Assembly: GCA_003696955.1 (NCBI GenBank)
Contig: RFGU01000194.1
Location: forward strand, 1-64,000
DNA from: Deltaproteobacteria bacterium
Lineage (GTDB): Bacteria; Myxococcota_A; Polyangia; Nannocystales; Nannocystaceae
Reading direction: 5' to 3'
Length of the DNA: 64,000 bases
The notes under the pieces are model-generated. The model searched no databases. It was given only the letters and a program-made list of their open reading frames with translations, and had not been told where the DNA came from. The translations under genes and the position numbers were made by a program. Shown here piece by piece: positions 52,517 through 60,009 of the stretch; position 1 is the first letter of the stretch; every line of letters begins with the position of its first letter.

Positions 52517-52592
52517 GCGGGAGTAACTCAGTTGGTAGAGTGTCAGCTTCCCAAGCTGAATGTCGCGGGTTCGAGTCCCGTCTCCCGCTCCA
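52517..52592 (+). tRNA. tRNA-Gly (anticodon CCC)
   Basis: All parts of the cloverleaf can be read: acceptor GCGGGAG pairs with CTCCCGC (52582-52588); the D arm carries AGTTGGTAGA; the anticodon stem TCAGC/GCTGA closes the loop TTCCCAA with anticodon CCC at 52550-52552; the T arm carries GGTTCGAGTCC. The discriminator base is T and CCA is encoded (52590-52592). CCC reads GGG glycine codons. Confidence 0.95.
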
Positions 52593-52631
52593 TCCCTTCC
52601 GGGGCCCCTTCCGCCGGCGTGGGCGGTCCGG

Positions 52632-52637
52632 TAGGCT
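52632..52637 (+). promoter_or_regulatory. -10 element TAGGCT for the TPR membrane protein
   Basis: TAGGCT, 7 nt, GTG 52645: leaderless spacing. It lies 39 bp after the tRNA, so this gene need not depend on read-through. Confidence 0.5.
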
Positions 52638-52644
52638 ACGCGCC

Positions 52645-53565
52645 GTGAGCGCTGCTCGAATCCCGTGCCGCCCACTCGTCAGCCTCGCGGTGGCGGCGGG
52701 TCTCGCGTTGGGCCCGTCGGCGAGGGCGGTGGCAGGGCCGGCCACGGCGGCGGAAGCCGAAACTCCGGCGCCGAACGACGAGGTCGAAGTCGCCAAGCAG
52801 CTCTTCTACGAGGGCAGCGCCCGCTACTCCGCGGCCGACTACACCGCGGCCATCGACCGTTTCACCCGAGCCCTCGAGATCGTGACGCGCATCGGCGCGG
52901 AGCCGAAGGTCCGCGGGGCCCTGCTGCTCAATCTGGCCAAGTCCCACGTACGAGCCTACGACGTGGACACGGACGTACGGCACCTGCGGGCCGCCCGGGA
53001 GATCTACCGCCGGTTCCTGCGGGAAGCCGACGAACTCCACTACGACGCGGAAGGACGGGCCGAGGCGGAGCGTGAGTTGGCGGCGCTCGAGACCCGCATC
53101 GCCGAACTCGAGGGCGCCGGTGGTGCCGAAGATGCGGTCGGCCGACGAGAAGGCGCCACCGCGGCACCGGACCCGCAGCCGCCACCGGAGGCCGACCGTC
53201 CCAAGCCCCCCCGCGAGAAGGTCGTGGGCGGCGCGCTCGTCGGCGTGGGCGCGGCCTTGGCGCTGGCGAGCATCGGTCCCTTCGTCTACGGCGGCGTGGT
53301 ACTGCCGCGGCGTACCGAGGACGAGATCGCGAAGAAGGACCCCCCTCCCGACGAGGAACGGGACTTTCGAGACCAGGAGAAGAAGAAGCAGATCGCCTGG
53401 TTCGTCGGGGGCTCCCTCATGGTGGCCGCGGGTGTCGGACTCGTGGCTGGAGGTGCGGTCCTGCTTCGCCGCGCGAAGAAGACCGGCCACCAGGCTCGCC
53501 GGCCACGCCTCATGCCCATGGCCGGCCGTCACGGCGTGGGGCTTGCACTTTCGGGCAGGTTCTGA
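52645..53565 (+). CDS. TPR-containing exported membrane protein, unknown
   Basis: This encodes 306 residues. A signal peptide (L-V-S-L-A-V-A-A-G-L-A-L then A-R-A) is followed by TPR hairpins from about 52 to 155 (A-K-Q-L-F-Y-E-G-S-A-R-Y, A-I-D-R-F-T-R-A-L-E-I). After a Pro-rich linker come two hydrophobic Gly-rich segments at about 194-219 and 250-274, split by a strongly charged stretch (E-K-K-D-P-P-P-D-E-E). This plan (TPR, linker, helical hairpin) is common in myxobacterial envelope proteins. The 3' end overlaps the convergent pseudouridine synthase gene by 56 bp. Confidence 0.78.
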   Translation: MSAARIPCRPLVSLAVAAGLALGPSARAVAGPATAAEAETPAPNDEVEVAKQLFYEGSARYSAADYTAAIDRFTRALEIVTRIGAEPKVRGALLLNLAKSHVRAYDVDTDVRHLRAAREIYRRFLREADELHYDAEGRAEAERELAALETRIAELEGAGGAEDAVGRREGATAAPDPQPPPEADRPKPPREKVVGGALVGVGAALALASIGPFVYGGVVLPRRTEDEIAKKDPPPDEERDFRDQEKKKQIAWFVGGSLMVAAGVGLVAGGAVLLRRAKKTGHQARRPRLMPMAGRHGVGLALSGRF

Positions 53566-54313
53566 ACCGGAGGTGGGCGGCGAATTCGGCCCGGGCCCGC
53601 GAAAGTTCGGCCTCGACGACCCCCTCGGAGAGCCCGAGGGAGGCCAGCACGCGGCGCAGGTCCGGGGCAAGGTCCGCCACGGCCTCCACCCGCTCCTGCG
53701 CCTGCGTCGGCGACGGGAAGGCGAGGAGCCGAGCGTGCAGCCCCAGCCGGGCAAGCCCGTGGCGAGCCCGAAACGCCCGGTTCTGCCTGCTGTTGCCGTA
53801 GTTGGCGTCCATCAACACGGGTCGGCGAAGGTGGGCCATGTGGCGCCGGATCTGGTGAGTCCGCCCGGTCAGCGGTTGGCACGCGACGACCGAGACGGGG
53901 AACGGTTCGACGTCCGCCACGGCGAGGGTACGTACCAAGGTCCACGCCGGCACCGCGGCTCCGTCCCGTCCGGGCCGTAGGGCGTGCTCGACGTCCGCGA
54001 ACGGCGGGGCCACGCCGCGGACGATGGCCACGTAGAGCTTCTCCACGGCTCGGGCGTCGAACGCCCTGCGCAAGGTGCGAGCCGCCTCGGCATCCTTCGC
54101 GAAGAGCACCACGCCCGAGGTCTGGCGGTCGAGTCGATGGATCGGATGCACCGTCCTGCAGCCCAGATACCTCCGAACCCGCGCCACCAGGGTGTCGCGA
54201 TCGTTGCATGGGCCCCGATGGACCAAAAGACGCGGCGGTTTGTCGACGACGAGACAGCGGTCGTCTTCGTAGAGCACGCCGATGGCGGATCGCACCGGGG
54301 CGTTCGTCACCAT
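53510..54313 (-). CDS. RluA-family RNA pseudouridine synthase
   Basis: This encodes 267 residues. The catalytic motif is H-R-L-D-R-Q-T-S-G with Asp62 as nucleophile; V-D-K-P-P-R-L-L-V-H precedes it and L-T-G-R-T-H-Q-I-R-R-H-M follows. There is no S4 domain, so size and plan are like TruC or RluA rather than RluD. The exact uridine target (23S rRNA or tRNA 65) cannot be decided. ATG 54313 lies inside the stop region of the upstream lipoprotein gene (7-bp overlap), so expression is likely coupled. Confidence 0.9.
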   Translation of the reverse strand: MVTNAPVRSAIGVLYEDDRCLVVDKPPRLLVHRGPCNDRDTLVARVRRYLGCRTVHPIHRLDRQTSGVVLFAKDAEAARTLRRAFDARAVEKLYVAIVRGVAPPFADVEHALRPGRDGAAVPAWTLVRTLAVADVEPFPVSVVACQPLTGRTHQIRRHMAHLRRPVLMDANYGNSRQNRAFRARHGLARLGLHARLLAFPSPTQAQERVEAVADLAPDLRRVLASLGLSEGVVEAELSRARAEFAAHLRFRTCPKVQAPRRDGRPWA

Positions 54314-54837
54314 GTGAAGGCAAACGCCGGGGACGTGGCCCCTTCCTGCGCCGGCAAGGAGCCCGACCACGTCGCAAGCTCGTCCCCTTCGAGGGTCACG
54401 ACCTCCACGCGGTAGTCCGAGGCGCGCAGGCCGTCGAAGTTGACGACGAAGACGGTGTACTCACCGCGATCCGCCCCGCTGGAGAAGAAGATGTTCTCGA
54501 CATGGGTCGCGTCCGGGTCGGCGCAAAAGCCCCCCACGCAGTCGTCCACGTCCAGGGTCAGACCGGCCGCCTCGGGGTTGCCGTAGTACACCTCGATACC
54601 ATCAGGGGTGATGACGTGCAGATCGAGGTCCGTCACGATCTCCCACGCCAACGAGACGCGAACGAGCCCGGTCCCCACGCACGTGCCCTCGAAGCACACC
54701 TCCCCTTCGGCGCACTCCCCTTCCTCGCACACCTCCACGTCCCCCTCCGTCGCGGCCTTCGCCTGGTAGGGCACCGGGCGGGCCGTGCAACCCACGGCGG
54801 TCGCGACCACGAGGACGAGGATCTGCCTTCGCATCAC
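54307..54837 (-). CDS. YfaP/DUF2135-like lipoprotein
   Basis: This encodes 176 residues. The start is GTG 54837, which has a -10 element 6 nt upstream; an ATG follows as codon 2. Lipobox A-V-G-C gives Cys17. A Cys-rich stretch (C-E-E-G-E-C-A-E-G-E-V-C...C) precedes a beta-sandwich resembling the YfaP domain: T-D-L-D-L-H-V-I-T-P-D-G, D-V-D-D-C, H-V-E-N-I-F-F, G-E-Y-T-V-F-V-V-N-F. The D-L-D-L-H-V signature and G-E-Y-T-V strand define that fold. It is probably an outer-membrane or surface binding protein; function unknown. Confidence 0.78.
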   Translation of the reverse strand: MMRRQILVLVVATAVGCTARPVPYQAKAATEGDVEVCEEGECAEGEVCFEGTCVGTGLVRVSLAWEIVTDLDLHVITPDGIEVYYGNPEAAGLTLDVDDCVGGFCADPDATHVENIFFSSGADRGEYTVFVVNFDGLRASDYRVEVVTLEGDELATWSGSLPAQEGATSPAFAFTW

Positions 54838-54843
54838 GCCCGG

Positions 54844-54849
54844 ACCATA
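54844..54849 (-). promoter_or_regulatory. -10 element TATGGT for the YfaP-like gene
   Basis: On the minus strand TATGGT, 6 nt, GTG 54837 and then ATG 54834. The spacing favours the GTG as the first base of the transcript. Confidence 0.45.
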
Positions 54850-54947
54850 GCACGGCCACGCCCGCGCCCATGGTCCCTCGTGGAGCCAAACCCGGCGAGT
54901 CCTTCACCCGGACGCAAGGAGGCGCGCAACGCCCCTGCCGTGGTCGC

Positions 54948-56204
54948 TCACCCCCCGGCCTTGGCCTCGCCGGCCTTGGTCTCGCCGGACTTGGCCTCGC
55001 CCCCGGCTCCGAGGGTGCGCTTGGCGGCAGGTGGCTTCGGGCGCCGTGCCCGGGGATCCGGACCTAGGGTGGGTTCGATGTTGTTCTTGATCTCGTACTT
55101 GGACAGAAGTTCCTTCTTGAGGTCGCGCTTGCCCTCGAAGAGCTTGCGCTGTTCGAGGCGTTTGCGAATCTGATCCTCGAGGGCGTCGAGGGGCAGCGTG
55201 CCGGCCGGCCACTTCCCCGTGACCTTGATGATGTGGTAGCCGAACTTGGTCTTGACGGGCTTGGAGACCTCGCCGACGCCGAGTCGGAACGCAGCCTCGG
55301 CGAACTCCTCGACCATGCGGTCCTTGGTGAAGATCCCGAGGTCGCCGCCCTTGGGGCCCGACGGCCCCTCCGAGTACTCGCGGGCCAGGGCCGCGAAGTC
55401 GGCGTCGGGGGCCTTGGCCTTCTCGTAGATCTCCTTGGCCTTGGCCAGGGCCTCGGCCTCCCACTTCTTCTTCTCCTCCTCCGTGGGCTCGGGGGGCGGA
55501 GGCTTGCCCGGCTCGGGCCGCAGGCGGTCCTTGGGGCCGACCGGGATCAGGATGTGGGAGGCCCGCACCCGAGGCTTGTCCGACTTGTAGTGGTCCTTGA
55601 CCTTCTCGTACTCGGCTCGGATCTCCTCGTCGGTCACGGCGAGACGGCCGAGCTTGTTCAAGATGGCCTTCTCGAGCAGCTCGATCTCCACGAGTTCGCG
55701 CAAGCTGTCTTCGGTCTCCCCGCGCCGTTCGAGGTGCTTCTCCCAGTCCTTGATGCCCTCGCGTTGCTTCTGCAAGCGGGCCTCCACGTCCTTGGGATCG
55801 ATGGTGACACCGAGCTTGGCGGCCTCCTGGCGCAATACTTCCGCCCAGATGAGCCGATCGATGATGGACTTGCGATAGCGCCGATCGGAGGCCGTCGGCA
55901 CCTCACGGCCGCGATCCACGTACTTCTTGAGCTTGAGTTCGTAGATCGCCATGAACTTCTCTCGCGGGATCTCGACGCCGCCGACGACCGCGGCCGGCCC
56001 GTCGGGGATCGGGGGCAGCTTGCTCTTGGCCGCGGCCCCCTTCTCGTCCTGCTGGGGCTGGATCCGTTCGAGGTCGGTCGCCTTCTCGGGTTCGGGCGTC
56101 TTGTTGCAGCCGACGGCGGCCCCGAGCCCCATCGGAACGGCGAGCGTCACGGCGAGCAAGCGGATGCGCAGCGGAGAGGTGGTCGAATACCCGGTTCGAT
56201 ACAT
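54948..56204 (-). CDS. PpiC/SurA-type peptidyl-prolyl isomerase lipoprotein
   Basis: This encodes 418 residues. Lipobox A-V-G-C gives Cys33. A SurA-like helical N-terminal region (about 70-200) has [13 protein letters not shown], then the parvulin domain at about 205-345: [23 protein letters not shown] and F-G-Y-H-I-I-K-V. A charged insert (E-P-T-E-E-E-K-K-K) lies within it. It likely folds outer-membrane proteins in the periplasm while anchored to a membrane. The tail has short G-E-A-K/G-E-T-K-A repeats. GGAGG upstream supports ATG 56204. It is divergent from miaB. Confidence 0.88.
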   Translation of the reverse strand: MYRTGYSTTSPLRIRLLAVTLAVPMGLGAAVGCNKTPEPEKATDLERIQPQQDEKGAAAKSKLPPIPDGPAAVVGGVEIPREKFMAIYELKLKKYVDRGREVPTASDRRYRKSIIDRLIWAEVLRQEAAKLGVTIDPKDVEARLQKQREGIKDWEKHLERRGETEDSLRELVEIELLEKAILNKLGRLAVTDEEIRAEYEKVKDHYKSDKPRVRASHILIPVGPKDRLRPEPGKPPPPEPTEEEKKKWEAEALAKAKEIYEKAKAPDADFAALAREYSEGPSGPKGGDLGIFTKDRMVEEFAEAAFRLGVGEVSKPVKTKFGYHIIKVTGKWPAGTLPLDALEDQIRKRLEQRKLFEGKRDLKKELLSKYEIKNNIEPTLGPDPRARRPKPPAAKRTLGAGGEAKSGETKAGEAKAGG

Positions 56205-56345
56205 GGTGCCTCCGAGGATTGGCGTGGCGCGGCCCAACCGGGCCGTCGGCGCGACAAGGTACGGGATCGGGGCGCCGCTGCCAAGCGCCCAGCGCGCGCA
56301 GGTGGTGGCACCTCGCCTTGCGGTTTGCCAAGATGGGCGTCCGCC

Positions 56346-57770
56346 GTGGCAGACCTCGTTCAGATCCGCCGACCGGGCGTGCCCTCGTCCGGTACCCCGC
56401 CGGCCGACCCGACGCACGCCTCGGCTCCCGAAAAGGGCACCGTCTACGTGGAGACCTATGGCTGCCAGATGAACGAGGCGGAGAGCGCCCTCGTGCGCGG
56501 CCAACTGCGCCGTGCGGGCTACCGGCTCGTGCGCGACCCCGCCGAGGCCGACGTGGTACTGCTCAACACCTGCGCCGTACGCGAACGGGCCGAGGAGCGG
56601 GTGTTCGGCCGAACGACCCAACTGCTCGCCCACCGTCGCCACCGCCCGGACCAGGTGATCGGCATCCTCGGGTGCATGGCCGAGCATCTGCGGGCGTCGA
56701 TCCGCACCCGTGCGCCCCACGTGGGTCTGGTCGTAGGTCCCGACGGGTACCGCCGCATCGGCGAGATGGTGGACGCGGCACGGGACGGCCGGCCCGTGGT
56801 GGACGTGACATTGGACCGACGGGAGGACTACGCGGGCCTCGACGAATCGGAGGGCATCACGGGCCCGCGGGCGAACGTGACGATCCAGCGCGGCTGCGAC
56901 AAGTTCTGCACGTTCTGCGTGGTGCCGTTCACCCGGGGCCGCGAGCGCAGCGTGCCTCCCCGCGAGGTGCTGCGCCGGGTTCGCGGCATGGTCGAGGCGG
57001 GCGCCCGCGAGATCGTGTTGCTCGGCCAGACGGTGAACTCCTACCGACACGAGGACGCCACGTTCGCCGATCTGCTGCGGGCCGTGGCCCGTGTCGACGG
57101 GGTGGCCCGGGTGCGCTTCACGAGCCCCTACCCCGTAGACTTCGACGACGCCCTCATCGAGGTCATGGCGACCGAGCCGGCCGTCTGCCCCCAGGTGCAC
57201 CTGCCCCTGCAGTCGGGGTCCGATACCGTCCTCGACCGCATGGGCCGGGGCTACGACCTCGCGACCTTCGTCCACCTCGTCGAGCGTCTGCGGGCCGCCA
57301 TCCCGGGGATCTGCCTGTCGACCGATCTCATGGTCGGATTCTGCGGCGAGACCGAGGACGATCACCGCGCCACCTTGGCCGCCATGGAAGCCATCCGCTT
57401 CGATACGGCCTTTTGTTTCGCCTACAGCGACCGGGGAATCACCCGGGCGAGCAAGCGACTTTCCGACGACGTGCCGCCCGAGGTGAAACGGCGCCGGCTC
57501 GCCGAGGTCATCGAGTTGCAGGACGGGCACACGCGCGCAAGCCTTTCGCGTCGTGTCGGCGACGAGGTCGAAGTGCTGGTCGAGGGCACGGCACGCCGCG
57601 GCGACCGTCTCCTCGGTCGCTGCCGCCACTTCTGGAACGTCCTCCTCCCCCTCGGAAGCGCGCAGCCCGGCAGCATCGTCCGTGCCCGGGTCGAGGGATC
57701 GACCGGCAGAGCCCTTTTGGCGCACCCGATGGAGGGTCCATCGAGCCATCCTGCGAACGCCGCCCCATGA
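56346..57770 (+). CDS. miaB: tRNA-2-methylthio-N6-dimethylallyladenosine synthase
   Basis: This encodes 474 residues. It adds the methylthio group to i6A37 of tRNAs. The N-terminal MTTase domain carries three iron-sulfur ligands, C40 (Y-G-C-Q-M-N), C76 (N-T-C-A-V-R) and C110 (L-G-C-M-A-E). The radical-SAM cluster is C184, C188, C191 in [15 protein letters not shown] is the conserved central motif, and a TRAM domain closes the protein ([11 protein letters not shown]). Q-M-N-E and the motif order separate it from RimO and MtaB. GTG 56346 is assumed; no strong Shine-Dalgarno is seen. Its stop overlaps the GroES-like start by 4 bp. Confidence 0.93.
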   Translation: MADLVQIRRPGVPSSGTPPADPTHASAPEKGTVYVETYGCQMNEAESALVRGQLRRAGYRLVRDPAEADVVLLNTCAVRERAEERVFGRTTQLLAHRRHRPDQVIGILGCMAEHLRASIRTRAPHVGLVVGPDGYRRIGEMVDAARDGRPVVDVTLDRREDYAGLDESEGITGPRANVTIQRGCDKFCTFCVVPFTRGRERSVPPREVLRRVRGMVEAGAREIVLLGQTVNSYRHEDATFADLLRAVARVDGVARVRFTSPYPVDFDDALIEVMATEPAVCPQVHLPLQSGSDTVLDRMGRGYDLATFVHLVERLRAAIPGICLSTDLMVGFCGETEDDHRATLAAMEAIRFDTAFCFAYSDRGITRASKRLSDDVPPEVKRRRLAEVIELQDGHTRASLSRRVGDEVEVLVEGTARRGDRLLGRCRHFWNVLLPLGSAQPGSIVRARVEGSTGRALLAHPMEGPSSHPANAAP

Positions 57771-58192
57771 CCGACGAATCCAAGCAGCACGCACCGCGCA
57801 TCGAGCCGCCACCCAAGGTGGCGCGACACGTCCAACCCCTCGGTCCCCGGGTCCTCGTCCGGATCGTGCGCGACTCGAACCGCTCGGATGCCGGCCTCTA
57901 CCTGCCGCCGGGCGCGCGGGAAGCCACGGCCCAGGCCCTGCTCGGCGAGGTGGTGGAGGTCGCGCGCACCCTGCCCAAGACGCCGGACCCCATCGAGGTG
58001 GCCGCCGAGGACGACGAGGTCGAGGGGAAGGCCGATCTCGGCGAGAACGTAAGTGGAATCCCCCTCGGCGCCCGGGTCCTCTTCCTCAAGGATCGCGCCA
58101 TCTCCCTGCCCTGGGACGACGACCTGCGGATCCTGGAAGTCCGTCACGTCCTGGCCATCGTCGACCTCGTCCCGGAGGACGAACTCCAGTAA
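57767..58192 (+). CDS. GroES-like co-chaperonin family protein
   Basis: This encodes 141 residues, longer than the usual 95-100. The Cpn10 core is readable: [13 protein letters not shown], then the mobile-loop region [29 protein letters not shown] and R-H-V-L-A-I-V-D. An acidic insert ([10 protein letters not shown]) of about 20 residues sits mid-domain, and both ends are extended. No groEL is adjacent, so it is probably a second, divergent co-chaperonin rather than the main GroES. The ATGA overlap couples it to miaB. Confidence 0.85.
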   Translation: MTDESKQHAPRIEPPPKVARHVQPLGPRVLVRIVRDSNRSDAGLYLPPGAREATAQALLGEVVEVARTLPKTPDPIEVAAEDDEVEGKADLGENVSGIPLGARVLFLKDRAISLPWDDDLRILEVRHVLAIVDLVPEDELQ

Positions 58193-58217
58193 CCCCAAGT
58201 TGGGGGCTCCTGCCCCC
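58193..58217 (+). terminator. Two overlapping hairpins after the GroES-like gene
   Basis: CCCCA-AGT-TGGGG and GGGGGC-TCCT-GCCCCC share the same G run, so only one can form at a time. No T-run follows. This may be an intrinsic-type terminator of a GC-rich genome, or a switch; the next promoter lies just downstream. Confidence 0.4.
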
Positions 58218-58257
58218 GCAGGCGGCAGGCGGCGTTGCACGGGGCGCTCCGGTTGGG

Positions 58258-58263
58258 TAGCGT
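58258..58263 (+). promoter_or_regulatory. -10 element TAGCGT for the IgGFc-binding-type lipoprotein
   Basis: TAGCGT lies 10 nt before ATG 58274. TTGCAC at 58235-58240 is a possible -35 box with a 17-bp spacer. Confidence 0.45.
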
Positions 58264-58273
58264 GGCTGGTGGG

Positions 58274-59986
58274 ATGGGGAACGATCGACCAAACTACGCA
58301 CACTACCTGACGTTTGCGGCCGCAGCGGTCCTTTCGCCCTTCGTCGTCGCCTGCAGCGGCGGCTCTTCGTGTGAGCGCGGGGGACGGTGTGTCGATACCG
58401 CGGACAGCGACGTGACGTCCCTTACGGCCACGGACTCGGTGACGAGCACGAGCGGTGGAGCAACTTCCGCGACCGGACAGGGGAACACGAGCCAGGGATC
58501 GGATTCGGCGACGGGGGCGACCACGGCGACGTCCGTGACGACGGGGCCGCCCAAGTTCGATCTGCCGCCGGAGCCGCCGCCGCCCGACATGGGCGAGAAG
58601 GGGCCGATCATCCCCGAGACGTGCGCCCAGGCGGAGGCCGGCGAGAGCACGGTGGGTTGTCTGTTCTACGCCGTGGACCTCGACTCCCACGATCTCGCCG
58701 AGAACCTCCCCTACGCGGTGGCGGTCGCCAACGTCCAGCTCGCCCAGGACGCGGAGGTCCTCATCGAGCAGAAGGTGGGCGGCGCATGGCAGACGGTGGC
58801 CGGCCCCCAGACCGTCGGCGCGCTGCAGCTCGCGACGTTCCAGCTCCCCGACAAGCACGCCAACAAGAGCCAGTTGCTCGCCGGCGGAGCCTATCGGGTG
58901 TCCTCGACGGTGCCGGTCATCGCCTACCAGTTCAATCCGGTGGACGGCCAGAGTTCGTATCTGTCCGACGCATCCATGCTCTACCCGGCCCCGACCCTCG
59001 ACACGATCAACCGGGTGACGGGGCTCATCGGCCTCGTCGACAACACGAACACGAATCTCTACGCCTACGCCACCTTGGTCGGCACCCAAGACGGCACCCA
59101 GGTCGAGGTGACGCCGCTGGCCGCCACCCAGGCCGGGCCGGGCATTCCCGCCGGGAGCCCCAACACCCCCTTCAACATCACCTTGAACGAAGGGGACGTG
59201 GCCAACATCGCGGTGGCGCAGCTCGGCACGTCGATCTCGGGCCTCAAGGCCAACAGCACCGCCCCCATCGCGGTGTTCTCGGGCCACGAGTGCGCCCTGA
59301 TCCCGAACCCGACCTGCTGTTGCGACCACACGGAGGAGCAACTCGCCGGCGTGCGCCTTTGGGGTACCAACTTCATCGCCTCGCGCCTCCCCATGCGAAA
59401 CCCGGGCAACCCCGAGGCCGTCTTCTGGCAGATCCAGGCGTCGGAGGACGGCACCCAGGTGACGCTGACCGCCGATCCCAACGTGACGGGTCTGCCCCCG
59501 AGCCCCATCAACCTCAACGCTGGGCAAGTCGTGGAGTTCAACGCCACGGGGCCGGCGGGGGCGCCCGGGGACTTCGCGGTGGCCTCCAACAAGCCGATCA
59601 ACGTCGTCGGCTACATGATTGGCTCGGAGGCCTGCTGCGGCAGCACCGGCGATCCGGCCATGGTGCAGATGAGCCCCATCGAGCAGTACCTGCCCCGCTA
59701 CGTGGTGCTCGTCCCCGGCACGTGGATCAACGACTACCTCGTCATCACCCGCCCGGAGGGAGCGCCCATCACCATCGACGGCGCGCCCGTCAACGACGGC
59801 GACTTCCTGCCGGTCCCGGGGACGGGATACGAGGTGGGACGGATCTCCATCCCCGACGGCGTACACGTCCTGGACGGTGGCAACACGCCGTTCTCCGTGG
59901 TGGTCGTCGGCTTCGACGCCTACGACAGCTACGCGTACCTCGGGGGCACGGGGACCGGGATCATCAATCCGAACCCGCCCGGTTGA
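58274..59986 (+). CDS. IgGFc-binding-domain-type surface lipoprotein
   Basis: This encodes 570 residues. The signal ends F-V-V-A-C, giving Cys27. A Ser/Thr/Gly-rich linker of about 65 residues and a Pro-rich stretch (P-P-E-P-P-P-P-D) follow. The rest matches the IgGFc_binding N-terminal-type domain: F-Y-A-V-D-L-D, V-A-V-A-N-V-Q, V-I-A-Y-Q-F-N-P, S-D-A-S-M-L-Y-P, F-S-G-H-E-C, P-I-N-V-V-G-Y-M-I and V-L-V-P-G-T-W-I-N-D-Y. Cys-rich spots (T-C-C-C-D-H and A-C-C-G-S) probably form disulfides. In bacteria this family is secreted and its ligand is unknown; the name comes from a mammalian mucin-like protein. Confidence 0.85.
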   Translation: MGNDRPNYAHYLTFAAAAVLSPFVVACSGGSSCERGGRCVDTADSDVTSLTATDSVTSTSGGATSATGQGNTSQGSDSATGATTATSVTTGPPKFDLPPEPPPPDMGEKGPIIPETCAQAEAGESTVGCLFYAVDLDSHDLAENLPYAVAVANVQLAQDAEVLIEQKVGGAWQTVAGPQTVGALQLATFQLPDKHANKSQLLAGGAYRVSSTVPVIAYQFNPVDGQSSYLSDASMLYPAPTLDTINRVTGLIGLVDNTNTNLYAYATLVGTQDGTQVEVTPLAATQAGPGIPAGSPNTPFNITLNEGDVANIAVAQLGTSISGLKANSTAPIAVFSGHECALIPNPTCCCDHTEEQLAGVRLWGTNFIASRLPMRNPGNPEAVFWQIQASEDGTQVTLTADPNVTGLPPSPINLNAGQVVEFNATGPAGAPGDFAVASNKPINVVGYMIGSEACCGSTGDPAMVQMSPIEQYLPRYVVLVPGTWINDYLVITRPEGAPITIDGAPVNDGDFLPVPGTGYEVGRISIPDGVHVLDGGNTPFSVVVVGFDAYDSYAYLGGTGTGIINPNPPG

Positions 59987-60009
59987 CCCGGTGCCGGCCG
60001 CCGCGCCCG

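Noticed and set aside
54957-55010. Repeated GGCCTTGGCCTCGCC-like bases near the PpiC stop, first taken for an intergenic repeat
   Set aside because: They encode the G-E-A-K/G-E-T-K repeats of the PpiC C-terminal tail, so they are coding.
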